Made by a program: the position numbers and the translations under genes
Notes under the pieces: model-generated
Databases searched by the model: none
What the model was told of the DNA's origin: nothing
Seen by the model: the letters and a program-made list of their open reading frames with translations, nothing else
NCBI RefSeq assembly: GCF_000299895.1
Contig: NZ_AMRG01000001.1
Location: 1 to 64,000 of the forward strand
Length of the DNA: 64,000 nucleotides
Direction of reading: 5' to 3'
DNA from: Idiomarina xiamenensis 10-D-4
GTDB taxonomy: Bacteria; Pseudomonadota; Gammaproteobacteria; Enterobacterales; Alteromonadaceae
In this document: positions 21,094 to 30,406 of the stretch, piece after piece
Layout: each line of letters begins with the position of its first letter
Position numbering within the stretch: the stretch's first letter is position 1

Positions 21094-22514
21094 GACGACG
21101 ACTTCCGTTCGGCGGATGAGCGTTTTGGCCGCGTTTGGCGACCGCTGCGACGAGGGCGCCTTTTAGTTTTGGGCTTATGTCCGTCTTGCGTATCGGTTTG
21201 GGGGGCTTGTTGCTGGCGCTTAGTCCAATAATGAGCTTGCTTTTCCAGCGCGAGCTGCTCATCACTATTATCCGCAGCGGTACGTTGCCGTAACAGTAAA
21301 AAGTCATAGGCGGCGCGAAACCGTGGATGAGTCAGCAAGCGGTCAGCGCGAGCACCACGTGAGCGCTCTAAACGCTGTTGTAACTGCCAAATTTCACGAG
21401 CAGGAATAGAAAAGCGCTTCGGGATCGAGACTTGTTGCACTTGCTTGGCCATGACGTCGGCGGCGGCGATGTTCATGGCGTCAATTGGCGTTAAGTCGCT
21501 CTCGGTAATGAGCTGTTCCATACGTGCTTGTAGCGGATACCAGAGCAGCGCTGCAAATAAATAGGCCGGCGTGACGCGTTGACCGTTCGCAATACGCGTA
21601 TCGGTATCGATAAAGGCTTGCCGCAAAAATTGAAAGGGTGCAGCTTGTTCGTTTTGCAAATGGCTTTTAAGCAACGGAAATAACTGTTGGAACAGTTGGT
21701 AGTCGCGCAACATCAGGAAATTAGCTTGTGCTTTACCGGCAACAAACAGTTTCAACACTTCCTCAAACAAACGGGCTGCGGGAATATTTTGTAGCAACGG
21801 TGATAGTTGCTTAATGGGCGCTGCGACGTTATCCGCCAAACGCATATTCAGTTTGGTAGCGAAGCGGATGGCGCGTAACATTCTTACCGGATCTTCACGG
21901 TAACGCGTTTCGGCATCGCCAATTAGCTGTAGCACGCCGTTTTCTATATCACGCACGCCGTTGGCATAATCATAGATAGCAAAGTCAGCAATGTTGTAAT
22001 ACAACGCGTTGACGGTGAAGTCACGACGTTCGGCATCCTCATCAATGTCGCCATAAACGTTATCGCGTAGTAACAAACCTTCATCGTTTTGTTTTGCTAT
22101 TTTATCGGTTTGCGCTTGCTCACCATTATGGTGTCCGCGAAAAGTGGCGACCTCAATAATATCTCGGCCAAATACGATATGAGCTAAACGGAAGCGGCGG
22201 CCAACCAGTCGGCAGTTGCGAAATAAACGCTTGATCTGTTCGGGATGGGCGTTAGTGACCACATCAAAATCTTTGGGGGTAATACCCAATAGCAAATCTC
22301 GCACACAGCCGCCGACTAAATAAGCGTCAAAGCCACTTTTGTGTAAGCGATAAAGTACTTTTAGCGCATTTTCACTGATTTGGTTACGCGATATCGAATG
22401 TTGGGCACGGGGAATGACGATGGGCTCAGCTAAAATGCTGGCACCGACCGAATCGTTGTCTGAACTGGGTTTTCCCATTGCGCGTAATGCCAATGCTTTG
22501 ATTTTTTTAATAAT
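21090..22514 (-). CDS. pcnB: Poly(A) polymerase I
   Basis: Adds 3' poly(A) tails that promote RNA decay. Catalytic motifs YLVGGCVRDLLLG, KDFDVVTNA, ERRDFTVNALYYN and REDPVRMLRAIRFATK are intact, and a basic tail ends the protein. I place the start at ATT 22514 (474 residues), because GGAG lies 8 bases upstream. The alternative, TTG 22493, has only A-rich sequence before it. E. coli pcnB is known to start at AUU, which limits its synthesis, so the same control seems conserved here. Confidence 0.93.
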   Translation of the reverse strand: MIKKIKALALRAMGKPSSDNDSVGASILAEPIVIPRAQHSISRNQISENALKVLYRLHKSGFDAYLVGGCVRDLLLGITPKDFDVVTNAHPEQIKRLFRNCRLVGRRFRLAHIVFGRDIIEVATFRGHHNGEQAQTDKIAKQNDEGLLLRDNVYGDIDEDAERRDFTVNALYYNIADFAIYDYANGVRDIENGVLQLIGDAETRYREDPVRMLRAIRFATKLNMRLADNVAAPIKQLSPLLQNIPAARLFEEVLKLFVAGKAQANFLMLRDYQLFQQLFPLLKSHLQNEQAAPFQFLRQAFIDTDTRIANGQRVTPAYLFAALLWYPLQARMEQLITESDLTPIDAMNIAAADVMAKQVQQVSIPKRFSIPAREIWQLQQRLERSRGARADRLLTHPRFRAAYDFLLLRQRTAADNSDEQLALEKQAHYWTKRQQQAPQTDTQDGHKPKTKRRPRRSGRQTRPKRSSAERKSSS

Positions 22515-22526
22515 ACGCTTATCTCC
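22512..22526 (-). promoter_or_regulatory. Ribosome site and AUU start of pcnB
   Basis: GGAG (22526-22523), eight bases, then ATT (22514-22512) in frame with PcnB. No ATG or GTG is available between this site and residue 13 of the protein. Confidence 0.6.
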
Positions 22527-22575
22527 GCGGTGCTGAGTTGGTGCATTGTAGCTCGACCGGGAACATCAGGGAAGT

Positions 22576-22619
22576 CGTAACCCCGCTAAACTTATCATGA
22601 ACGTCTAGGCGGGGTTACG
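22576..22619. repeat. 11-bp perfect inverted repeat with 22-base loop
   Basis: CGTAACCCCGC at 22576-22586 pairs with GCGGGGTTACG at 22609-22619. It lies 13 bases after the stop of the minus-strand gene at 22632 and upstream of pcnB. There is no T tract, so it is not a standard terminator. Confidence 0.75.
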
Positions 22620-22631
22620 GCAAGGCGGTAT

Positions 22632-23582
22632 TTAGTCAGCGGTGATGCTGATACCGAACAATTCAAAGGCTTCTTCTGGGCTGGCTGGACGGTTTTCTTC
22701 GCCAAGCTGCTCGATGTCGGCAAATGACATTGGTTGCGAGGGTTTCCAATGCAGTTTTAAGCCGTTATTACCTTTAATAAAGCCAACTAAGGCTTCGTTA
22801 CCTGTTGCGTCTAATGGTTGCATTTGGCTAATTTGCATCGCCATCATGTCACGCATTTGGTCGGCTTTCATGCCCGACTGTTGTGCCATCATGTCTAAAT
22901 AGGCGTTAATTAAACCATGGTCAGCAACGCGCATGGTTAATTCATGCAGAACGCCGTCTTTCAACATATCGATAAATTTTTCGACTTCCATCGGTTGCAT
23001 CATGCCGCCGCCTTGTTGCTGTTGCTCAGCAATGGCATACATAGCGTCACGGACATTGGATACGTCGATATCAAAGTCCAAGCTGACTAACTGCTTATCT
23101 TCAATACCCATTTTAACGTGGAACAGGTCGTCGCCTTTTTCATAACTGACATCTGAGTAGGCGTCGATGCTGACTTCTTTTAATGCGTCCAGTGTTCCCG
23201 GTGCTGCCGGCATGCCCGCCGCTTGCGCTTCAAAGAAATTATCGCTAAAGCGCATACCGGTCATCGCGCTACGGCCTTCTAGAGCAACATCGCCGCTGAT
23301 CATTTCCCACAAATTACTGCTGGTGACGCTATCGATGATAATAAAGTCGCCGTACTCAGGGTGTTTGATGGTTAACCCGCTAACTTCAAGTGAGCTGGTT
23401 AAGATGTTGGCAGATACGTTCTCGTAGCTAACGACAAGTTCAGCCGCTGGGTCGGCATTTAAAGCCGCTAACTGCTCGTCTATCGTCGCTTTAGCTTGCT
23501 TGGCAACGTACCAGTTACCAACGAAGAAAGCGACCACTGCCAGTATGACAACTACCAATAAAAGGCGTAACGATTTACTCAT
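22632..23582 (-). CDS. Membrane-anchored protein, distant DUF945-like
   Basis: 316 residues from the preferred ATG at 23582. One N-terminal membrane helix (about residues 6-24) is followed by a periplasmic domain. NWYVAKQAKATIDEQ and repeated beta segments recall the DUF945/YdgA group, but the match is weak and the protein is shorter than YdgA. The region about residues 205-260 is Met- and Gln-rich (EQQQQGGGMMQPM, QMRDMMAMQISQM). A TTG at 23624 would add 14 unlikely residues. Function unknown. Confidence 0.72.
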   Translation of the reverse strand: MSKSLRLLLVVVILAVVAFFVGNWYVAKQAKATIDEQLAALNADPAAELVVSYENVSANILTSSLEVSGLTIKHPEYGDFIIIDSVTSSNLWEMISGDVALEGRSAMTGMRFSDNFFEAQAAGMPAAPGTLDALKEVSIDAYSDVSYEKGDDLFHVKMGIEDKQLVSLDFDIDVSNVRDAMYAIAEQQQQGGGMMQPMEVEKFIDMLKDGVLHELTMRVADHGLINAYLDMMAQQSGMKADQMRDMMAMQISQMQPLDATGNEALVGFIKGNNGLKLHWKPSQPMSFADIEQLGEENRPASPEEAFELFGISITAD

Positions 23583-23675
23583 AAGTTTTTCAGCCGTGTT
23601 AGTCAGATGTATAAAATAGCGCAATATGGTATGCCAAATGACGCAAAAACGCTAGCGCTACGACTGACAAAGTGG

Positions 23676-24521
23676 CTAGAAAAACTCGCTAACAGACCAG
23701 CGTTGCAGCGCCCACTCAAGGATGATAGCCGCCGGTTCGTGTCTGAGTGCGGCATCGGGTTCGAGTGTTAAAAACTGTAAAGCTTGAAACAAGTTCTCAG
23801 AAATGCGCGATGAGTCGAGCGCTGGAGCATGATTCTGTTTACTCAATTTGCGTCCCTGCGGGTCTAGCGCCAGCGGTAAATGCATCAGACGCGGCTGCTG
23901 TTGAGTAAATTGTTGCCATAAACTCAGTTGCCAGCTGCTTGGTAACAGTAAATCGCTGCCGCGAACGATATCGGTCACACCTTGCTCAATATCATCGACA
24001 ACCACCGCGAGTTGATAGGCATAAAGTTGGTCTCGGCGCTTGAGTACAAAATCCTCGCGTGCAAAGGCTGGTTCTAAGTCGACTCGACCTTGATAGCGGT
24101 CAGTAAAGTGTAACTCGGCTTGGTCGTTGCAAAAGCGGATGGCGTAAGGTTCGCTAACGTTTGAGCGATGGCGGCAATAGCCGCTGTAATATAAACCGTT
24201 AGCTTTGATTTGACGACGACTGCAGTCGCATCGATAGGTGAGTCCGGCAGTATGTAAACGTTGTAGATAGTGCTGATACAGGTCGTCGCGTTGGCTTTGC
24301 TTTATCACCTCGCCATCCCAATGCAAGCCATGCTGCTCTAGCTGCATTAAAATGGTATCGGCGGCAGCGTCTTGAGCGCGTGGTTTATCGACATCTTCGA
24401 TACGCACCAGCCAACGACCTGCATGGGCTTTGGCGTCTAAATAGCTACCCAAAGCGGCGATCAGGGAACCAAAATGCAAAGGCCCCGACGGGGTCGGGGC
24501 AAATCGGCCGCAATAAGCCAT
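23676..24521 (-). CDS. gluQ: Glutamyl-Q tRNA(Asp) synthetase
   Basis: Paralogue of glutamyl-tRNA synthetase without an anticodon domain; it attaches glutamate to queuosine in tRNA-Asp. 281 residues. FAPTPSGPLHFGSL holds the HIGH-type motif, KLSKQNHA the KMSKS-type motif, and YRCDCSRRQI...YSGYCR the zinc site. It follows dksA on the same strand, as in E. coli. Confidence 0.96.
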   Translation of the reverse strand: MAYCGRFAPTPSGPLHFGSLIAALGSYLDAKAHAGRWLVRIEDVDKPRAQDAAADTILMQLEQHGLHWDGEVIKQSQRDDLYQHYLQRLHTAGLTYRCDCSRRQIKANGLYYSGYCRHRSNVSEPYAIRFCNDQAELHFTDRYQGRVDLEPAFAREDFVLKRRDQLYAYQLAVVVDDIEQGVTDIVRGSDLLLPSSWQLSLWQQFTQQQPRLMHLPLALDPQGRKLSKQNHAPALDSSRISENLFQALQFLTLEPDAALRHEPAAIILEWALQRWSVSEFF

Positions 24522-24572
24522 GCTTAACGCTCGCTATTTATCTCGCTACTGAATTGAGCAGGTAGGTTTGCG

Positions 24573-24597
24573 GATAAATAACAGGCGCTTAGGCGCC
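24573..24597 (-). terminator. Weak intrinsic terminator at the end of dksA
   Basis: On the minus strand GGCGC, loop CTAA and GCGCC are followed by TGTTATTTAT. The stem (24597-24584) overlaps the dksA stop codon. The stem is only five pairs, so some read-through into gluQ is likely. Confidence 0.4.
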
Positions 24598-25041
24598 GGT
24601 CATTTGTTTTTCTTTAATTTCGGCTAAGGTTTTGCAATCGACGCACTGATCCGCAGTCGGCCGCGCTTCTAAGCGGCGAATACCGATTTCAATACCGCAC
24701 GAGTCACAGAAGCCAAAGTCGTCTTCTTCGATTTTTTGTAGCGTTTTTTCGATCTTCTTGATCAGCTTGCGCTCGCGGTCACGGGTACGCAACTCTAGGC
24801 TAAACTCTTCCTCTTGAGCTGCGCGGTCAACCGGATCAGGGAAGTTAGCCGCTTCGTCCTTCATGTGATGCACGGTGCGATCGACTTCCTCGCGCAATTG
24901 TGAGCGCCACGCTTCAAGAATTTTCTTGAAGTGTTCGCGCTGCGCTTCGTTCATGTACTCTTCGCCCGACTTTTCCTGATATGGCTCTAGGCCAGCAAGC
25001 GCCAGGATGCCATGCGTCTTCTTTGCGTTGCTTTGTGGCAT
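24589..25041 (-). CDS. dksA: RNA polymerase-binding transcription factor DksA
   Basis: Binds the RNA polymerase secondary channel and works with ppGpp to control rRNA and amino-acid genes. 150 residues. Coiled-coil tip region [17 protein letters not shown] is preserved with both Asp residues. The zinc-finger holds CDSCG and CVDC. Start has GGAG upstream. Nearly identical in layout to the E. coli protein. Confidence 0.98.
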   Translation of the reverse strand: MPQSNAKKTHGILALAGLEPYQEKSGEEYMNEAQREHFKKILEAWRSQLREEVDRTVHHMKDEAANFPDPVDRAAQEEEFSLELRTRDRERKLIKKIEKTLQKIEEDDFGFCDSCGIEIGIRRLEARPTADQCVDCKTLAEIKEKQMTGA

Positions 25042-25189
25042 CTGGATCTCCTTACAAACAACGTGTTTTAGTCAAAAGGACGCTACGTATACCAGAAAGC
25101 AAAGTAGCGTGCAATGTTCGTATGATGATGAGGTAAATACCTTTACCTCGGCCATTAAGCCACCCTATATGGGGGTAAATAATTGGCTT

Positions 25190-25915
25190 TCAAGCGTTAT
25201 CAAGCATCACCGGTAGTAATTTCTGCGCCGTTAATTGCTGCGGTGTTAAGTAACAATTTAAGGCGTAGCACTCAACTCCGGCGCGGTGCGCTTGCTGTAA
25301 TGCCGCCGCGTAGTTAGCGTCAATGTGTGCGGCCGGAGTGACGCTGTCGATAGCACTATGCATAACCTGATACAACATAATGCCGCGTGCACCTTGTTGC
25401 ACCACATGTTGAAGCTCTTGCACATGTTTGAGTGCACGTTGACTGACAGTATCGGGAAAATAGCCGCGGCCATCTTGTAACAGCGTGACACTTTTTACTT
25501 CAATAAAGCTGGGACGGTTCTGTTGGTCGCGTAAAAAAATGTCGATTCGACTATTTTGTTCGCCATAACGTCGCTCGCGGCTAAAGTTTTCAGCGCTTAA
25601 ATCTAGTGGTGTTAACGCTTTTATTAAGCCCGCTTGAATAGCCTCGGCGGCGACCTCATTGGCCCGTTGGGTATTGACGCAAATTAGGTTGCCGTCGGCG
25701 CTTTCACTCAGCTCCCAAGTATACCGGTACTTGCGTTTGGGGTTGCCAGAGTCGCTGGCGTATAAGCTCATGCCGGGCTCGGCGCAACCGGTCATGGCAC
25801 CGGTATTGGGGCAGTGGATAGTCAGTGTACTGCCATCGGCAGCAATGACGTCGGCCAGAAAGCGTTTATATCGCTTTACGAGGGTAAAGCGTTGCAGGGG
25901 CTTGTTAAATTGCAT
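25190..25915 (-). CDS. sfsA: SfsA, sugar fermentation stimulation family
   Basis: Nuclease-fold DNA-binding protein of uncertain role, next to dksA as in E. coli. 241 residues from ATG 25915, where GAGG is 6 bases upstream; GTG at 25933 would add six residues. Conserved CPNTGAMTGCAEPG, RYTWELSES and NSRIDIFL...FIEVKSVTL, the last resembling a restriction-endonuclease-like active site. Confidence 0.94.
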   Translation of the reverse strand: MQFNKPLQRFTLVKRYKRFLADVIAADGSTLTIHCPNTGAMTGCAEPGMSLYASDSGNPKRKYRYTWELSESADGNLICVNTQRANEVAAEAIQAGLIKALTPLDLSAENFSRERRYGEQNSRIDIFLRDQQNRPSFIEVKSVTLLQDGRGYFPDTVSQRALKHVQELQHVVQQGARGIMLYQVMHSAIDSVTPAAHIDANYAAALQQAHRAGVECYALNCYLTPQQLTAQKLLPVMLDNA

Positions 25916-25952
25916 GGACGACCTCATAACCACTAAAGTAAAGGAATAAAAT

Positions 25953-27287
25953 TTGCCAACTTACTGGGAGTCAGATGTCATGTCCAGAGCTATGCCCGTC
26001 TATTTAAGTAACGAACGTTCAGCCACCGCAGCATGGAAAGCCAGCGCGGCTTTTTATTGGCAGCAAGATGCTATCACAATTCCCTTAGCTGACAACGAAG
26101 CCGATAACTTACGTGCCATTCAACGTGCCGGTCGTCAGTTAGATAACAGCGGTCTGCAGCATTTAGCCATCGCTGGCGAAGGCTGGGATATCGAGCGTCA
26201 ATGGGCGTTAGCGCAAGGTTTTACCTCAACCTTATCAAGCAACCAAATTAGCTGGCATGAGCAACAGCCTCAGGTAGCGGAGCAGTTGACACAGATGACT
26301 GATATCGCGCGTTGGACGCGTGAGTTGGTTAACCTTCCGCCTGCCGAAATCTATCCGCAATCGCTAGCACAGCGGGTTATCGATAAATTTAAAGACGTCG
26401 CTGGTGACGATCAAATCGACTATAAAATTATCGCCGGTGACGACTTGCTTGAAGCCGGTTGGGTGGGTATTCACCACGTTGGCCGTGCCAGCGTCAAACA
26501 ACCGCTCATGCTGCAATTGGATTTTATTCCTGATGGTAACAAAGACACCGACGTCAGTGCTGCGTTAATTGGTAAAGGCATCACCTTTGATAGCGGTGGT
26601 TACAGCATTAAAGCCAGCGAGGGTATGCTGGCGATGAAGTGTGACATGGGCGGTGCCGCGACTGTAGCCGGTGCGCTATTGTTAGCAATTCAACGCGGTT
26701 TGAAAAAGCGCGTACGTTTGATCTTATGCTGCGCGGAGAACTTGATCGATGGTTCGGCGTATAAATTGGGCGACGTGATCACCTATAAAAACGGCACCAG
26801 TGTCGAAGTTGTCAATACCGATGCCGAGGGGCGCTTGGTTTTAGCCGATGGCTTACTTGCTGCCGGTGAAGCAGGCGCTAAACTGGTGATCGACGCGGCC
26901 ACGCTAACCGGCGCCGCGCAGATGGCGGTCGGCAATGAATATAATGCGCTGTTTAGCGTCGACGACGGCTTGGCCGCAGAAACGTTAAACTTAGCGGCGC
27001 AAGAGCGCGAACCACTATGGCGTTTGCCGCTTGCCCACTGGCATAGTAACAACTGTCCGTCGGCATTTGCCGATACTGCCAATAGTCGTCCGCAAAAAGG
27101 TGGTGGTGCTGGTGGTGCTAGCAACGCTGCGGGCTTCTTATTGCGTTTTGCACCTCATCAGGGGCAGGGCTGGTTACACTTTGATTTAGCTGGTGCCTAC
27201 CATAATAGTGCTAATGGCATGTGGGCGACCGGTGCCACCGCACTGGGCATTCGTACCATCGCTGCCACCTTGATGCACGAAGCTTAA
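25953..27287 (+). CDS. M17 family leucyl aminopeptidase
   Basis: Cytosolic metallo-aminopeptidase. 444 residues. The metal and catalytic motifs are complete: GKGITFDSGGYSIK, MKCDMGGAATVAG and NTDAEGRLVLADGL. The N-terminal part is short compared with PepA, closer to PepB-like or single-gene M17 proteins. Two starts are possible: TTG 25953 (AAGGA 7 bases upstream) or ATG 25980 (GGGAG 9 bases upstream). It lies between sfsA and thpR, where E. coli has no such gene, and is convergent with thpR. Confidence 0.9.
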   Translation: MPTYWESDVMSRAMPVYLSNERSATAAWKASAAFYWQQDAITIPLADNEADNLRAIQRAGRQLDNSGLQHLAIAGEGWDIERQWALAQGFTSTLSSNQISWHEQQPQVAEQLTQMTDIARWTRELVNLPPAEIYPQSLAQRVIDKFKDVAGDDQIDYKIIAGDDLLEAGWVGIHHVGRASVKQPLMLQLDFIPDGNKDTDVSAALIGKGITFDSGGYSIKASEGMLAMKCDMGGAATVAGALLLAIQRGLKKRVRLILCCAENLIDGSAYKLGDVITYKNGTSVEVVNTDAEGRLVLADGLLAAGEAGAKLVIDAATLTGAAQMAVGNEYNALFSVDDGLAAETLNLAAQEREPLWRLPLAHWHSNNCPSAFADTANSRPQKGGGAGGASNAAGFLLRFAPHQGQGWLHFDLAGAYHNSANGMWATGATALGIRTIAATLMHEA

Positions 27288-27295
27288 CGGTTGGT

Positions 27296-27823
27296 TTACG
27301 GGGTTAAGCGCGCGGGCGTCGGCAACGGCCAGCGCGCAAGCGCCTGATAACGTACACCCGCGTTGGTGCTGCGTGACCTGAATAAGGTCAGCGCTTGCCA
27401 TTGCAGAGTAAAATTGGCCGGCTCCGCCACCAGCGTAGCCGGCTTTTTTGCGCCACGAATGAGTGAGATATGTGGGCTAAAGGGGTGTCGATCCGACAGT
27501 TCAAAGAGTGCCCGCAAACGGTTTGCAAAGTCGTTTAATTGCCGATTAGGTTGGCTTGGTGCTAAATACACCGTTTCGCTCTCGGACCAATATCCCAATA
27601 AACCAAAATGGCTGTGTAATGCCGGTTTTACCAGTTCCTGACAATGCTGCACGATGTCTGTCAGTTCACTGTCGTCACGCTCACCAAAAAAAGCCAAGGT
27701 TAGATGATAATTACCTGAGAATACTGCCGCTTTGGGATGCGCTAATGCTTGCGCTTGCCAAGTCGCCAGTTGTTGTTTTTGATGGGGGAGTAAATCTAAA
27801 CCCAAAAAGAGTCTGTGCTGCAT
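27296..27823 (-). CDS. thpR: RNA 2',3'-cyclic phosphodiesterase (2'-5' RNA ligase family)
   Basis: LigT/ThpR protein that opens 2',3'-cyclic RNA ends and can join 2'-5' linkages. Two H-x-T/S motifs are present: YHLTLAFF and PHISLIRG. 175 residues from ATG 27823 (MQHRLFLGLDL); an ATG at 27841 would add six. It is divergent from hrpB across a gap of about 105 bases. Confidence 0.93.
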   Translation of the reverse strand: MQHRLFLGLDLLPHQKQQLATWQAQALAHPKAAVFSGNYHLTLAFFGERDDSELTDIVQHCQELVKPALHSHFGLLGYWSESETVYLAPSQPNRQLNDFANRLRALFELSDRHPFSPHISLIRGAKKPATLVAEPANFTLQWQALTLFRSRSTNAGVRYQALARWPLPTPARLTP

Positions 27824-27929
27824 AGTGCCAGCATAACACATTGCCGACGGTTTACGGTATCATGCCAAGAGTTAAGCTGATCGCTAAGCAGCGATTGGCG
27901 TTATTGCTGTCAATTTACTCGCGGTGTGC

Positions 27930-29315
27930 ATGAACAACCAGCAACTCCCCGTCAACGACGTCATTGCCGAATTAATTCCTGCGTTAGCGCAAACAGCGGT
28001 GATCTTACAAGCGCCTCCTGGCGCGGGTAAGTCGACCGCGTTACCGCTTGCCCTGTTAGCTGCGCAGTCTGCGCATGAAGGACGTATCATCATGTTGCAA
28101 CCCCGTCGCGTTGCCGCTATTGGTATCGCGCACTATTTGGCTCAGCAATTGGGTGAGAAGGTCGGTCAGCAAGTTGGTTATCAGGTGCGGGGGGACCGTG
28201 CGCTGAGTTCGCAAACGCGGTTGTTGATCGTGACTGAGGGAACTTTTACGCGGATGATACAGGCTGATCCGTTACTCGACGACGTCAGTTTGGTCATCTT
28301 TGATGAGTTTCATGAGCGCCAGCTACACAGTGATTTAGGTTTGGCATTGGTGTTAGAAAGCCGTCAGGTTAAGCCGCAGCTACAATTGTTGATCATGTCG
28401 GCAACATTGCCGGCAGCCGATATCGCGGCCTGGTTAGATCAGCAAGGGCAAGCTACGCGGGTGTTTGTTAGCCAAGGCCGAGAGTATCCTATTCAATTGC
28501 ATTATCGACCGCCGCCGACGGCACGAGATTGGCAGCAACAGCTACCAGCGGTGGTCGCCGAGGCTTGGCAGCAAGCACAACATAGCGTGCTGGTTTTCTT
28601 ACCCGGCAACGCTGAAATCGCGCGCTTAGCGGAGGCTTTGCGAAGCCGCCTAGCGGGCGTACCGCTTCAACCTTTGCATGGCGGCTTATCGCTGGCTCAA
28701 CAACAGGCCGTGCTGAATCCACAACAAAGCCAACGGCGTATCGTGTTAGCCACCAATATTGCTGAAACGAGTTTAACGCTTAGCGACATCGATACGGTGG
28801 TTGACTGTGGTCGTGAGCGGGTAGCGCTATTTCATCCACAGCAGGGTATTAGTCGTTTATTGACGCAACGTATTAGTCGAGCCGCGGCTGAGCAACGCGC
28901 CGGTCGTGCTGGTCGGCTGCGAGCTGGCGCTTGTTACCGCTTGTGGTCAGCACAAGAGCAAGCACGTTTGCGCGAGTACGCCGCCGCCGATATTGATACG
29001 CAGGAGTTAACTGGCTTATTACTGGAGTGTCGGGCATGGGGCAGTGAACCTTCGCAAATGGCTTGGTTAACGCCGCCTAATGACGCTAATTTAGCCGTTG
29101 CCGAGCAATTATTGCAGCAACTCGGTATCTGCAATCAGCGTGGTCAACTGACCGTCTTGGGGCAACAATTACCAGCCGCCGCCAGCGACCCACGCTTGGC
29201 TGTTATTGCCTACCATTGCGCGCAGCCGCGTCAAGCCGACGCCACCTTGGCTGCAACGGCAGTGCGTCGCTGGACGAGGTACAGCAAAGTCGTCATTTGC
29301 CCGTCGACTGGCTGA
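27930..29315 (+). pseudogene. hrpB: HrpB ATP-dependent helicase, N-terminal part (frameshifted)
   Basis: DEAH-box RNA helicase. Walker A APPGAGKSTALPLAL, DEFHERQLHSD (DEFH box), SATLPAADI, the helicase motif VLATNIAETSLTLSDID and RAGRAGRLRAG are intact. The frame is good to about 29255-29290 (ending ...QADATLAAT), then runs into unrelated residues and stops at 29315. The rest of HrpB continues in the next frame (29216-30397). A single missing base explains it. This is either a real lesion or an assembly error. ATG 27930 is preferred to GTG 27924. Confidence 0.88.
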
Positions 29316-30397
29316 GCCTATGTGCGCAGCACTGGCAACAACGGAAAAATCCTGGTCGTTGGCAACAGCGCTGGCAATTCTGGCGGCAACAGTTACAAGT
29401 GAGCGAGCCTACAGCCGTCAATTTCAGCCGCAGTGCCGAAGTGCTGTTGTGGGGCTTTGCTGACCGCGTAGCGCAGCGCCGTAGTGGCGACGTAAGCCGC
29501 TATTTACTGAGTTATGGCAGCGGCGCGTCGCTTGGCGATGACAGTCTATCCAGTGAATGGTTACTGGCCTTGCAATTGACCCTGCACGATGGGGATAGCG
29601 ACAGCCGTATTCGCTTAGCGTTGCCGCTGACTTGGCGTGAGTTAGCGCAACATCCGGCAATAGCCGTTGAGCAGTATCAACAAACGCGCTGGCAGGGGCC
29701 GACGCAACGGTTGGTTAATATCGATGAACGCCGCTTGGGCGCCATTGTGCTTGAGAGCCGGGAAAGTTCTCAACAGCCCTCTGCGCAGCAGCGTCAACAA
29801 GCCTTCGTCGATTATCTGCAAGCGCAGGGCTTGGCGCGTTTAAATTGGTGTGACGCCAGTCAGCAACTGCTGGCGCGCTTACGTTTATTGGCTCAACACC
29901 AGCCGCAGGCGTTGCCTTTTGCGCTCACCGATGACGCGTTGCTAGCCGAACTAGCCGTTTGGGCTGCGCCCTATTGGCAAGCGCTGCTGAACTTGCAGCA
30001 ACTGCATCAATGGCGACCCTATGAGGCATTATTGGCGCGTTGTGATTACGCTCTGCAACAGCAGCTACAACAGCAATGTCCAAGTCAATGGCAAGCGCCT
30101 AGTGGACGCTTAGTCAGTATTGATTACTGCCAGCCACAGCCGGTAGCAGCGATAAAGCTGCAAGAAGCCTTTGGGGAACCCCACTCGCCGACGCTTGTCT
30201 ATGGCAAGGTTACCTTGACGCTAGACCTGCTGTCACCGGCTGGACGATTGCTGCAACGTACGCAGGATCTTGCCAGTTTTTGGCAAGGGGCCTATCAGCA
30301 GGTTAAAAAGGAAATGCGTGGTCGCTATCCTAAGCACCCGTGGCCGGACGATCCCAGTTCAGCGCAGGCCACGCTGAAAACAAAAAGACAGATGTAG
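29216..30397 (+). pseudogene. hrpB: HrpB C-terminal part in a shifted frame
   Basis: Continues HrpB from about 29260 (SLDEVQQSRHLPVDWLSL) to the normal family end: LQEAFGEPHSPTLVYGKVT, LLSPAGRLLQ, TQDLASFWQGAYQQVKKEM and RGRYPKHPWPDDPSSAQ. These are the conserved HrpB C-terminal (DUF) motifs, so the reading frame has been kept under selection or was lost very recently. The apparent start inside it is not a real gene start. Together with the N-terminal part it makes a protein of about 820 residues, as expected for HrpB. Confidence 0.86.
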
Positions 30398-30406
30398 TCG
30401 TAATTA

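Noticed and set aside
29240-29300. Programmed frameshift in hrpB
   Set aside because: There is no slippery heptamer or clear downstream hairpin; both parts look like one ordinary gene.
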